A DNA stretch of 64,000 bases from Saprospiraceae bacterium. GTDB taxonomy: Bacteria > Bacteroidota > Bacteroidia > Chitinophagales > Saprospiraceae. Each line of letters opens with the position of its first letter. Position 1 is the stretch's first letter. Location: assembly GCA_016717655.1 (NCBI GenBank), contig JADKFC010000002.1:372001-436000 (forward strand), written 5' to 3'. The position numbers and the translations under genes are program-made. The notes under the pieces were generated by a model that was given only the letters and a program-made list of their open reading frames with translations, was not told the origin of the DNA and did no database searches. This document shows positions 1 to 7,998 of this stretch, piece by piece.

Positions 1-468
1 TTGTACTGATTTGCGGTATTGGTTAGGTGCAATATTGATTTGGGTTTCATTGGTCAAGGGCAGTTCGAGTGGAATATGGCTTTTCTGGACAAGGGTAGCT
101 TTGTTTCGGATAATTACCTGTTGAAAATAAGCTACGTCATTTTCAATGGGTCGTTGGGTAAAATGGTATTGTTGGCCCTCCTTATCGGTAAGTCTCAGAA
201 TTTCACCCCGCTTATTGAGCTGTGTGCCCTTAAACTGGAAATAATCACCCTTGTCAACCAGTCTAATGGTATCATTAAAGGCCGCTGTAAGTCCATCCAA
301 TGGAAGACCATTTTCATCGGTTATTCCAGTTACCATTCGGGCCGATTCAACGATAATCCTTGGCTCGTCGGGTACCTCCCAGGTCTCTTCCTCAATTTTG
401 TCTTTGCCGCATGACAGGAGGGAGGTCATTGCCAGAATTAAAAACGAATAGATACCGATCTTCTGCAT
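1..468 (-). CDS. Putative lipoprotein, C-terminus cut off by the window edge
   Basis: An open frame of 156 codons runs from an ATG at 468 to the first base of the window with no stop. The N-terminus is a lipoprotein signal: a charged start (MQKIG), a hydrophobic core and a lipobox L17-L18-S19-C20 followed by Gly, so the mature protein should be lipid-anchored at Cys20. The next stretch is acidic (KDKIEEETWEVPDEP), a typical linker after the lipid anchor. The rest looks like a beta-rich domain ('ITDENGLPLDGL', 'FQFKGTQLNKRG') resembling the start of a carboxypeptidase-regulatory/Ig-like fold, but I do not recognise a family. It lies on the same strand as the aconitase gene but a strong terminator separates them, so it is probably its own transcription unit. 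Confidence 0.75.
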   Translation of the reverse strand, partial: MQKIGIYSFLILAMTSLLSCGKDKIEEETWEVPDEPRIIVESARMVTGITDENGLPLDGLTAAFNDTIRLVDKGDYFQFKGTQLNKRGEILRLTDKEGQQYHFTQRPIENDVAYFQQVIIRNKATLVQKSHIPLELPLTNETQINIAPNQYRKSVQ

Positions 469-573
469 TTTAAACTTGTGTTATATATAGAAAATCCAAA
501 ATAGGCACAAAACGCTACAAGTTCAAGTAAATTAATTTTGCAGGCCTAGTTAATTAGGCATCTTCCACACGGG

Positions 574-600
574 CATAAAAAAAGCCGGACGGATCCGGCT
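574..600 (-). terminator. Rho-independent terminator after aconitase
   Basis: A perfect 7-bp stem (AGCCGGA at 583-589 with TCCGGCT at 594-600) closes a 4-nt loop. On the minus strand it is followed by a run of seven T. It sits 25 bp past the aconitase stop codon. Confidence 0.85.
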
Positions 601-624
601 CTTTTATCACAATGGCAAAGTTAT

Positions 625-2898
625 TTATTTGCTCAACTTTTCTCTGATTTCGTTGAGGGCACTTCCGGATTTTACCCAACCAATCTGTGCGTTGTTGTAA
701 GTATGATTAACTACAATGGTATCGCTGCTTCCATCGGCATGATCCAATTTGATTTGCAGGGGCTTACCCGGCGCCATAGTTTCAAAGCCAACTATGGATA
801 CCTGATCATCCTGGCGGATGAGGTCATAATCAGCAGCATTGGCAAAGGTCAAAGCCAACATTCCTTGTTTTTTGAGGTTGGTTTCGTGGATTCTGGCAAA
901 TGATTTTACCACTACAGCCTTTACACCCAGGAACCTTGGCTCCATGGCAGCGTGCTCTCTGGAAGAACCTTCTCCATAGTTTTCTTCACCAAAAACGATG
1001 GTTCCGATGCCATTTTTCTGATAAGTCCTGGCTGAATCTGGTACTGCGTGGAATTCACCGGTAACGGCATTCCACACCTTATTGGCTTCATCATTAAATG
1101 CATTGATAGCTCCGATCAACAAATTGTTGCTGATGTTTTCCAGGTGTCCCCTGTAAGTCAGCCATGGACCAGCCATTGATATGTGGTCGGTGGTACATTT
1201 ACCCTTGGCCTTGATCAACAATCTCATATTCTGGACCTCACTGGCTGAAATAGGCACAAAAGGAGCCAATAACTGCAGACGATCTGAATTGGGATCTACT
1301 TTTACAGATACTGTTGAACCATCTTCAATTGGAGCCTGGTATCCTGCATCTTCTACTGCAAAACCTCTAGGTGGTAATTCTTCCCCAGTAGGTGGGTCCA
1401 ATTTTACAGCAATGCCATCCTCGTTAATGAGGGTATCGGTCATCGGGTTAAAATCAAGTCTCCCCGCAAGGGCGATAGCGGTAACTGTTTCAGGAGACGC
1501 TACAAAGGCATGGGTATTGGGATTGCCATCCGCTCGTTTGGAGAAGTTTCTGTTGAAAGAGTGGATGATCGAGTTTTTTTCTTTTTTATCGGCGCCCAAA
1601 CGATCCCACTGTCCAATACAGGGTCCGCAAGCATTGGCAAATACCTTGGCTCCGATCTTGTCAAAAATTTCGATGAAGCCATCTCGCTCAATGGTAAATC
1701 TTACCAATTCTGAACCCGGGGTAATGGTAAATTCTGATTTGGTTTTCAGGTTTTTGGCCACTGCCTGAGCTGCCAGCGAGGCTGCTCTTGAAATATCTTC
1801 ATATGATGAGTTGGTACATGAACCAATCAAGCCAACCTGGATCTCAACCGGCCAGTCTTTACCTTTTTCCTGCAACACTTCTTTCATTTTTGAAATAGGG
1901 GTTGCCAGATCTGGTGTAAAAGGACCATTGATGTGGGGTTCCAGTTCGGTCAGGTTGATTTCAATTACCTGGTCAAAATATTTTTCCGGGTGCGCATAAC
2001 AATCGTCATCCCCTGTTAGGTGCTGTTTGACCTGGTTGGCCAGCTCGGCAATATCTGCTCTTCCGGTAGATTGCAGGTAACGTTCCATGCTCTCGTCATA
2101 ACCAAAAGTAGAGGTAGTAGCACCAATTTCCGCACCCATGTTGCAAATGGTACCCTTACCGGTACAGGACATGGAGACGGCACCTTCGCCAAAATATTCT
2201 ACGATGCAACCGGTACCTCCTTTTACTGTAAGGATGCCAGCTACTTTAAGGATAACATCTTTGGGAGAGGTCCAGCCTGATAGTTTTCCGGTGAGTTTAA
2301 CACCTATCAATTTGGGCATTTTTAACTCCCACGGCATTCCGGCCATGACATCAACCGCATCAGCACCACCTACTCCTATGGCAACCATGCCCAAGCCCCC
2401 CGCATTGACGGTATGAGAGTCGGTACCGATCATCATACCCCCTGGGAAGGCATAATTCTCGAGAACCACCTGGTGAATAATACCAGCGCCTGGTTTCCAG
2501 AAACCTATGCCGTATTTATTGGAGATTGACTCCAGAAAATCATAAACTTCAGAGTTGATGTCCATAGCACCTTTCAAATCCACTTCGGCTGAAATCTTAG
2601 CCTGAATAAGGTGGTCACAGTGCACTGTGGAAGGAACAGCTACTTTTTTTCGGCCACAAGTCATAAACTGAAGCAAGGCCATCTGAGCAGTAGCATCTTG
2701 CATGGCCACTCTGTCGGGTGCAAAAAATACATAGTCTTTGCCCCTGTGAAAATCAGCAAGTGCTGAATCAGAATGAAGGTGACTGTAAAGTATTTTTTCT
2801 GAGAGGGTGAGTGGCCGACCTAATTTTTTGCGTGCCGCCTCAACCTTTGCAGGAATTGAAGAGTAAAAATCCCTGATCATGTTTATGTCAAAAGCCAT
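625..2898 (-). CDS. acn: Aconitate hydratase (mitochondrial-type aconitase)
   Basis: This 757-residue protein interconverts citrate and isocitrate in the cytoplasmic TCA cycle through a [4Fe-4S] cluster. The three cluster cysteines are visible: Cys361 in GSCTNSSYED and Cys424/Cys427 in ANACGPCIG. Their spacing matches mitochondrial aconitase. The substrate motif MIGTDSHTVNAGG lies near residues 156-168, and the C-terminal swivel domain carries FGEENYGEGSSREHAA. Length and motif order fit the mitochondrial-type family rather than the larger AcnA or AcnB types; Bacteroidota commonly carry this form. The ATG start gives MAFDINMIRDFY, and a TAnnTTTG promoter element lies about 33 bp upstream. A strong terminator follows, so it is probably monocistronic. 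The frame is intact. Confidence 0.95.
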   Translation of the reverse strand: MAFDINMIRDFYSSIPAKVEAARKKLGRPLTLSEKILYSHLHSDSALADFHRGKDYVFFAPDRVAMQDATAQMALLQFMTCGRKKVAVPSTVHCDHLIQAKISAEVDLKGAMDINSEVYDFLESISNKYGIGFWKPGAGIIHQVVLENYAFPGGMMIGTDSHTVNAGGLGMVAIGVGGADAVDVMAGMPWELKMPKLIGVKLTGKLSGWTSPKDVILKVAGILTVKGGTGCIVEYFGEGAVSMSCTGKGTICNMGAEIGATTSTFGYDESMERYLQSTGRADIAELANQVKQHLTGDDDCYAHPEKYFDQVIEINLTELEPHINGPFTPDLATPISKMKEVLQEKGKDWPVEIQVGLIGSCTNSSYEDISRAASLAAQAVAKNLKTKSEFTITPGSELVRFTIERDGFIEIFDKIGAKVFANACGPCIGQWDRLGADKKEKNSIIHSFNRNFSKRADGNPNTHAFVASPETVTAIALAGRLDFNPMTDTLINEDGIAVKLDPPTGEELPPRGFAVEDAGYQAPIEDGSTVSVKVDPNSDRLQLLAPFVPISASEVQNMRLLIKAKGKCTTDHISMAGPWLTYRGHLENISNNLLIGAINAFNDEANKVWNAVTGEFHAVPDSARTYQKNGIGTIVFGEENYGEGSSREHAAMEPRFLGVKAVVVKSFARIHETNLKKQGMLALTFANAADYDLIRQDDQVSIVGFETMAPGKPLQIKLDHADGSSDTIVVNHTYNNAQIGWVKSGSALNEIREKLSK

Positions 2899-2930
2899 AA
2901 CAGAATATTATTTGGTTTAATAATGAAGTG

Positions 2931-2938
2931 CAAATATA
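2931..2938 (-). promoter_or_regulatory. Putative -7 promoter element of acn
   Basis: TATATTTG on the minus strand matches the Bacteroidota -7 consensus TAnnTTTG exactly, 33 bp upstream of the acn ATG. No clear TTTG element is present at the usual -33 distance, so the call rests on the -7 box and its position. Confidence 0.45.
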
Positions 2939-3263
2939 CTAAAAAATACATCTGAAATTGGGTGAAAAAAGGAAAATATGAACACCTTCCAAAACACTGA
3001 AAATCAATTATATAAAACATATAAAAAAGCTCAATTAAACAGTCTTTTTACATTAAATCTAACGTTGTCAAACAAAAAAAAGTTGCTGAAAATGGGAGTT
3101 AAAAATGGAATAGAAACGATGAAGCAAAATAAAAATGAAGTAAAAACCCCAGATATAAGCCAAATAAAAATTTTGTTTTGAGCCACCCCGGTATTACCCG
3201 ATTTAAAAATGGTAAAAACCTTAAAAATAATTCTATTTTTATGCAATAAAATTTCGTCAGGAC
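2939..3263. other. Intergenic region between acn and glpK
   Basis: About 325 bp of AT-rich DNA separate the divergent acn and glpK genes. Short open frames here on both strands have low-complexity Lys/Asn/Phe-rich translations and no recognisable features, so I do not call them genes. A TATTTTTA sequence (about 3233-3240) is a 7-of-8 match to the TAnnTTTG box and might serve glpK, but no -33 partner is evident. Confidence 0.5.
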
Positions 3264-4754
3264 TTGATTTCAAAAAAATATATTCTTGCTATCGATCAGG
3301 GAACTACCAGTTGCAGGTCCTTACTAATTGATCAAAAAGCAAAGGTTGTGGCTGTAGCCCAGCAGGAGTTCAGCCAGATTTTCCCACAGCCGGGTTGGGT
3401 AGAACACAATGCTGAGGAAATATGGCAATGTCAATATCACACCCTTCTGAAAGTAGTTGATATGGCAGGAGTGGGCCTGGATGAGGTGGCTGCCATTGGT
3501 ATCACCAATCAAAGAGAGACCACAGTGCTTTGGGAAAAGGCATCTGGCAGTCCGATTGGCAACGCCATTGTTTGGCAGGACAGGCGGACGGCCACAATCT
3601 GCCATCAATGGGTGGCCAATGGATGGAAAGAAAAAATTGCAGCCAAAACAGGGCTGGTAGTGGATGCGTATTTTTCAGCCTCCAAATTGCGATGGATGCT
3701 TGATCAGGATGATCAGCTACAGGAAAGGGCAGCACTAGGAGAACTGGCTTTCGGCACCATAGACAGTTGGCTGGTATGGAAACTCAGCCAGGGAGAGAGC
3801 CATATCACGGATGTATCTAATGCATCGCGAACCATGCTGTACAACATCCATGACATGGAATGGGATCCGGAACTATTGTCCTTATTTAACATACCTGCAT
3901 CCCTCTTGCCTGAGGTAAAAGACTCCAGTCAGCATGTTGCCAATGCCCTGATAGGTGGCATCAGCATACCCATTTGTGGTATAGCAGGTGACCAGCAGGC
4001 AGCCCTTTTTGGACAGCTTTGTCTGGAGCCAGGAATGGTTAAGAATACATATGGCACCGGGTGTTTTATGTTAATGAATACGGGTAACACTGCCATAGAA
4101 AGCAGCAACCAGCTTTTGTCTACCGTAGCCTGGAGGATGCTGGGAAAAACAACCTATGCCCTCGAGGGATCTGTTTTTATTGGAGGAGCCGTAGTACAGT
4201 GGCTCAGAGACGGCTTGCATCTCATTGAAACAGCCTCCAAGGTAGAGAACCTTGCTCTGATGGCCCCGGAGAATGAAGGAGTCTACTTTGTTCCTGCTTT
4301 TACCGGGCTAGGGGCTCCTCATTGGAATCAGGAAGCCAGGGGTTGTATTTTTGGCATCAGTCGGGGAAGCACCAATGCGCACATAGCCAGGGCCGCCCTT
4401 GAGTCGATCGCCTATCAAAGTCATGATGTTTTGAAGGCCATGGAAAAAGATTCCGGAATCAATATTACGCAGATGAGGGTTGACGGTGGGGCTACCGCCA
4501 ACAATCTTTTGATGCAATTTCAAAGTGACATCATGGATTGTAATATCATGGTACCTGCCAATGCAGAGACCACAGCCATGGGTGCTGCCTATTTGGCAGG
4601 ACTGTCTGTTGGGTTTTGGAAAAGTACCGAAGAAATTAGTCAACTTACTGAAATAGCCAAAGAATACAAGCCATCCATAGATGCCGAAAAGAGGCAACTC
4701 TTGCTCAATGGCTGGGCTAGGGCGATCAAGGCAAGTATAGGTTGGACACAATAA
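3264..4754 (+). CDS. glpK: Glycerol kinase
   Basis: This 496-residue FGGY-family kinase phosphorylates glycerol to sn-glycerol 3-phosphate in the cytoplasm. The N-terminus carries the ATP-binding motif AIDQGTTSCRS, followed by GWVEHNAEEIW, the TNQRETTVLW glycerol-site segment and WQDRRTA. The C-terminal domain has GIAGDQQAALFGQ, KNTYGTGCFML, YFVPAFTGLGAPHW and RVDGGATANN, all typical of GlpK. Length matches the family (about 500). The start appears to be TTG at 3264: the only nearby upstream ATG runs straight into a stop, and the family needs this N-terminus. glpF starts 10 bp after the stop, so kinase and channel form a glycerol-uptake operon in which phosphorylation traps the glycerol that diffuses in. 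Confidence 0.95.
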   Translation: MISKKYILAIDQGTTSCRSLLIDQKAKVVAVAQQEFSQIFPQPGWVEHNAEEIWQCQYHTLLKVVDMAGVGLDEVAAIGITNQRETTVLWEKASGSPIGNAIVWQDRRTATICHQWVANGWKEKIAAKTGLVVDAYFSASKLRWMLDQDDQLQERAALGELAFGTIDSWLVWKLSQGESHITDVSNASRTMLYNIHDMEWDPELLSLFNIPASLLPEVKDSSQHVANALIGGISIPICGIAGDQQAALFGQLCLEPGMVKNTYGTGCFMLMNTGNTAIESSNQLLSTVAWRMLGKTTYALEGSVFIGGAVVQWLRDGLHLIETASKVENLALMAPENEGVYFVPAFTGLGAPHWNQEARGCIFGISRGSTNAHIARAALESIAYQSHDVLKAMEKDSGINITQMRVDGGATANNLLMQFQSDIMDCNIMVPANAETTAMGAAYLAGLSVGFWKSTEEISQLTEIAKEYKPSIDAEKRQLLLNGWARAIKASIGWTQ

Positions 4755-4764
4755 TTAAAAAAGA

Positions 4765-5475
4765 ATGAATGCAATTGTAGCTGAGTTTGTGGGCAGTGCC
4801 CTTCTCATCGTTTTTGGTAATGGTGTAGTAGCCAATGTGGTATTGGATAAATCAAAAGGCCAGAATTCCGGCTGGATAGTAATAGCCTGGGGTTGGGCCA
4901 TTGCGGTCTTTATTGCCGTTTATTGTGTGGGTCGCTTTAGCGGCGCACACCTGAACCCCGCTGTCAGCTTTGCTATGGCAGTAACTGGCAAGTTTTCCTG
5001 GGCCCTCCTGCCCCAATACCTATGCGCACAAGTAGCCGGGTGTATGATGGGGGCAGGCTTGGTGTGGGTAGTCTACCGCGATCATTTTAATGCTACCAAC
5101 AACCCGGATGCCATTCAGGCCTGTTTTTGCACCGCACCCGCCATTTATAAGCCGTGGCAAAATTTTATCACAGAAGCCCTGGCAAGTTTGATTTTTATAT
5201 TGGCAATTTTATTGCTAACGGCGCCTACATCAGGCCTTGGTTCTTTGGAAGCACTGCCGGTTGCTCTACTGGTTTTAGGTATCGGACTTTCATTGGGAGG
5301 ACCAACAGGTTATGCCATCAACCCGGCCCGAGATCTGGGTCCCAGAATTATGCATGCTATTTTACCCATCAAAAATAAAACAGGAAGTTCATGGCATTAT
5401 GCCTGGGTGCCTGTGGCAGGACCATTGGCAGGAGCATATGCAGCGGTTATGATTCATTCTTTCATGGTTGGCTAA
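4765..5475 (+). CDS. glpF: Glycerol uptake facilitator (MIP family channel)
   Basis: This 236-residue inner-membrane channel lets glycerol diffuse into the cell. It has the six-helix, two half-helix design of aquaglyceroporins, with both NPA boxes visible: HLNPAVS (Asn64) and AINPARDLGPR (Asn186). The Asp directly after the second NPAR box (Asp190) is the usual mark of a glycerol facilitator rather than a water-only aquaporin. The start ATG is 10 bp downstream of glpK, so the pair is almost certainly co-transcribed. Length is slightly short of E. coli GlpF (281) but all membrane segments are present. Confidence 0.93.
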   Translation: MNAIVAEFVGSALLIVFGNGVVANVVLDKSKGQNSGWIVIAWGWAIAVFIAVYCVGRFSGAHLNPAVSFAMAVTGKFSWALLPQYLCAQVAGCMMGAGLVWVVYRDHFNATNNPDAIQACFCTAPAIYKPWQNFITEALASLIFILAILLLTAPTSGLGSLEALPVALLVLGIGLSLGGPTGYAINPARDLGPRIMHAILPIKNKTGSSWHYAWVPVAGPLAGAYAAVMIHSFMVG

Positions 5476-5484
5476 TTTAATAAT

Positions 5485-6399
5485 ATGTACGCATATAAAA
5501 AGAAATTTATCTTTATTGGCATCGGCCTTGTCATGCTAATTGGACTGGGCAGCCGCTTGACCCACAAGGTCGAGGTTGGATTTAAGGATAATAAATTCAA
5601 TGCCCACTGGTATGATGGAAACGCAGAAGTAAGCAGTTACGAGTTGACCCAAAACCGCTATGGGAAATTGAGACAAGGTGATGCTGTATTGATTTATGTG
5701 ACAGAAGACTTTTCAAAATCAAAACATGTTAAACTCGACCGCCCGGATCAAGATAAAAAAGACGCCATCAAAGTATTAAAGCTCAATAGTACCAAAGAGT
5801 TCAGAACCGGCATATATCCCTACCACCTGATGGCATCCGTTTTCACAGAAGTTGAAAAAGCAAAAACGGTAAAAACAAGTCATTCCGTGCAGGAATGGTG
5901 CGGTCATACTTATTCACAGTTAAACAGAGATAAAAACGGATATAGGGTAAGAGGCTTTTCCTATTTTCAGAGTGAGGGTGACACAGACGAAGTCTTGGCT
6001 GATGCATTGTTGGAAGATGAAGTATGGACCCTGCTAAGGATAAATCCAAACTCAATTCCTGTAGGCAGGCAAAACATCATTGAGAGTGGCCTTATCAACC
6101 GATTGCATCACAAAAAACCAGGTATTTCGGAGTGTATTATTAGCAAGGCAGACACCCTTTGGGAAGCCAGACAAGTGGCCAGATTGACCCTTCAAATGGA
6201 TGACAGAAAACTGGTAATTTATAGTGAAAAAGATTTCCCTTTTACTATTTATGGGTGGGAAGAAAGTTATGCCGAACATGGGGGAAAAGTGCTTACTTCA
6301 AAGGCAAAATTAATTCGACAATTTAGGCTACCCTATTGGAAGCTCAATGACTTGACTGATTCAGGCTGGCGGGATTCACTTGCTTTACGGTATCGGTGA
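5485..6399 (+). CDS. Conserved Bacteroidota protein with N-terminal membrane anchor
   Basis: A 304-residue protein starting 9 bp after glpF. An N-terminal hydrophobic segment (about residues 7-21, FIFIGIGLVMLIGLG) looks like an uncleaved anchor or a signal peptide. The rest is soluble and mixed, with HWYDGNAEVSSYELTQNRYG near residue 40 and a region rich in VYVTEDFSK-like strands. From memory it resembles a Bacteroidota family often mislabelled 'septum formation inhibitor Maf', although it has none of the Maf nucleotide pyrophosphatase motifs. No enzymatic motif is visible to me, and I do not assign a function. Its spacing suggests co-transcription with glpKF, which need not mean a role in glycerol metabolism. 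Confidence 0.75.
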   Translation: MYAYKKKFIFIGIGLVMLIGLGSRLTHKVEVGFKDNKFNAHWYDGNAEVSSYELTQNRYGKLRQGDAVLIYVTEDFSKSKHVKLDRPDQDKKDAIKVLKLNSTKEFRTGIYPYHLMASVFTEVEKAKTVKTSHSVQEWCGHTYSQLNRDKNGYRVRGFSYFQSEGDTDEVLADALLEDEVWTLLRINPNSIPVGRQNIIESGLINRLHHKKPGISECIISKADTLWEARQVARLTLQMDDRKLVIYSEKDFPFTIYGWEESYAEHGGKVLTSKAKLIRQFRLPYWKLNDLTDSGWRDSLALRYR

Positions 6400-6475
6400 T
6401 ACTAAAAATTCGAAATTTTTCCTATCTTGCATTGGGTTTCACATATGTGAAATATTTAATATAAATTATAAGGTT

Positions 6476-7039
6476 TTGGCAAATAATATTTCGGAAAGGA
6501 GTCACGGAAACTGTGAATTGTGTAATGGACAAAAAGCCTCTATTGAGATGTTAGTTGGTCCTTCATTAGTAGAAGAGTTGCACAATCAGGTTCACTGCTG
6601 TATTGAATGCGATGAAAAAAGAGTTGATCCAGCCGGCGATCCAGGATATTGGAGATGTCTGACAGATACAATTTGGAGTGAACATTCACCGGTTAAAGTT
6701 ACAGCCTGGAGAATATTGAGTAGAATAAATGACCAGGACTGGGCCAATGATTTATTGATGTCTATGTATCTCGACGAAGATGAACAAAGTTGGGCAGAAG
6801 CCGGATTAGACCAGGGATCGGCTGAGGTACATAAGGATGCCTTTGGGCAGATACTACAAAGCGGAGATGCTGTAAGCCTGACCAAAGATCTGGATGTCAA
6901 AGGAGCCAATTTTACTGCCAAAAGAGGTACTACCGTTAAAAACATCCGGTTGGTAGAAGGAAATACCGGCCAGATTGAGGGAAAAGTAAATGACCAACAG
7001 ATCGTCATTCTTACCCAATTTGTGAAAAAGATGTCCTAA
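6476..7039 (+). CDS. PhnA/YjdM-like zinc-ribbon protein
   Basis: The core matches Bacteroidota PhnA-domain proteins of about 190 residues: a start of the type ERSHGNCELCNG, a second pair of cysteines (HCCIEC), then YWRCLTDTIWSEHSPVKV and AWRILSRI. The C-terminal PhnA (SH3-like) domain reads VHKDAFGQILQSGDAVSL, KDLDVKGANFTAKRGT and IEGKVNDQQIVILTQFVKK. The four cysteines would form the N-terminal zinc ribbon. Despite the name, a role in phosphonate use is not established for this family. The start is uncertain: no in-frame ATG precedes the conserved part, and TTG at 6476 gives a family-like length of 187. The frame stays open upstream to 6380, overlapping the preceding gene, but that extension has no family resemblance. 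Confidence 0.8.
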   Translation: MANNISERSHGNCELCNGQKASIEMLVGPSLVEELHNQVHCCIECDEKRVDPAGDPGYWRCLTDTIWSEHSPVKVTAWRILSRINDQDWANDLLMSMYLDEDEQSWAEAGLDQGSAEVHKDAFGQILQSGDAVSLTKDLDVKGANFTAKRGTTVKNIRLVEGNTGQIEGKVNDQQIVILTQFVKKMS

Positions 7040-7168
7040 AGTTTAACCTAAAATTCAAGGGGAGGATTGCTTTTCCTTTGTCATTAATAATATTCCCATC
7101 TTCCGACCTTACACCAGAGCATCGACTTACGTATATTAATTTTTAATAATATTTTGAATATTTTTGGA

Positions 7169-7198
7169 TTTGTATTTTCCGGGTAGGGAAAATATTTG
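7169..7198 (+). promoter_or_regulatory. Putative Bacteroidota promoter for the 7.2-11.3 kb cluster
   Basis: TTTG at 7169-7172 is followed after 18 bp by AATATTTG (7191-7198), a 7-of-8 match to TAnnTTTG. It lies 40 bp upstream of the first gene of the cluster. The 200-bp gap before it holds no gene. Confidence 0.5.
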
Positions 7199-7238
7199 TA
7201 ACATCGTTGAATAATCACAAACCATAAATAGCTTACTT

Positions 7239-7985
7239 ATGAAGCAATTTACCATTCTCACACTGGCAATACTCTGGATGATCTCTGTGCAAACTGGAAT
7301 TGGACAGGCCTATCCTGACCGACACTCCAACGTAACGGATGATGCCTGGTTATCATCAACTGCCAGTCAATCACCCAATGCAGCCAGGGGCAGCGTACAT
7401 TGGATCAGGTATGACTTAGGGGAATCGTATGCCATGCACCAATCCCGGTTTTGGAATATCAACACTCCCGGCTTGACCAATGCAGGAGCCAACTTTATCA
7501 TTATAGACTATTCAATTGATGGCCTTACCTGGTATGAATGGGGAAGATATACCCTGCCTCAATCCAATGGCAGCACCTATTATGAGGGTGTAGACGGACC
7601 AGATTTCAGCGGATTGGTGGCCAGGTATGTTTTGATTAATGTGATCAGCAACCATGGACATGCCAGCTTACGCGGATTAGCAGAAATTAAAATTGATGTT
7701 AGTCCGGCAACCGTATCTGTCAAGGACAATCTTTTAAAAAATGTGGAAATCAAAGCCCAGCCCAACCCCTTTAGTTCATCAACGACATTACAGCTTAATG
7801 GCCTAGACCATTTAACTGGTCTTGTATTTCAATGTACAGATGCAACGGGCAAATTGGTAGCCAATGGAGAAGTCAATGGCAACCAAATAGAATTGAGTGG
7901 TCAGGGGCTGGCAGCCGGTGTCTACTATTTCTCACTGATACATCCAGGCGGAATTAAGACAATAACACTTGACTATCAACCTTAA
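7239..7985 (+). CDS. Exported F5/8C-like protein with T9SS C-terminal domain
   Basis: A 248-residue exported protein. A cleavable signal peptide (MKQFTILTLAILWMISVQTGIGQA) is followed by a discoidin (F5/8 type C)-like beta-sandwich. WIRYDLGESYAMHQSRFWNI, DYSIDGLTWYEWG and ARYVLINV match the usual 'I.iDLG', 'S.DG..W' and 'aRYv.i' signature positions. Residues about 165-248 form a T9SS type-A sorting domain: VEIKAQPNPFSSSTTLQL, TGKLVANGEV and GLAAGVYYFSLI. The protein should cross the outer membrane by T9SS and be attached or released at the surface, where the discoidin fold may bind glycans or other ligands. It opens a three-gene cluster; the next gene's ATG is only 14 bp after its stop. Confidence 0.82.
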   Translation: MKQFTILTLAILWMISVQTGIGQAYPDRHSNVTDDAWLSSTASQSPNAARGSVHWIRYDLGESYAMHQSRFWNINTPGLTNAGANFIIIDYSIDGLTWYEWGRYTLPQSNGSTYYEGVDGPDFSGLVARYVLINVISNHGHASLRGLAEIKIDVSPATVSVKDNLLKNVEIKAQPNPFSSSTTLQLNGLDHLTGLVFQCTDATGKLVANGEVNGNQIELSGQGLAAGVYYFSLIHPGGIKTITLDYQP

Positions 7986-7998
7986 AATAATAAGCCTT

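Noticed and set aside
2978..3273. Short open frames on both strands between acn and glpK
   Set aside because: Low-complexity translations, mutual overlap and no start signals or family features.
6380..6475. Upstream extension of the PhnA-like gene from TTG 6380
   Set aside because: It overlaps the previous gene and has no resemblance to the family N-terminus.
7040..7238. G-rich/T-rich hairpin after the PhnA-like gene as a terminator
   Set aside because: The stem near 7057-7081 needs many G-U pairs and lacks a T-tract.
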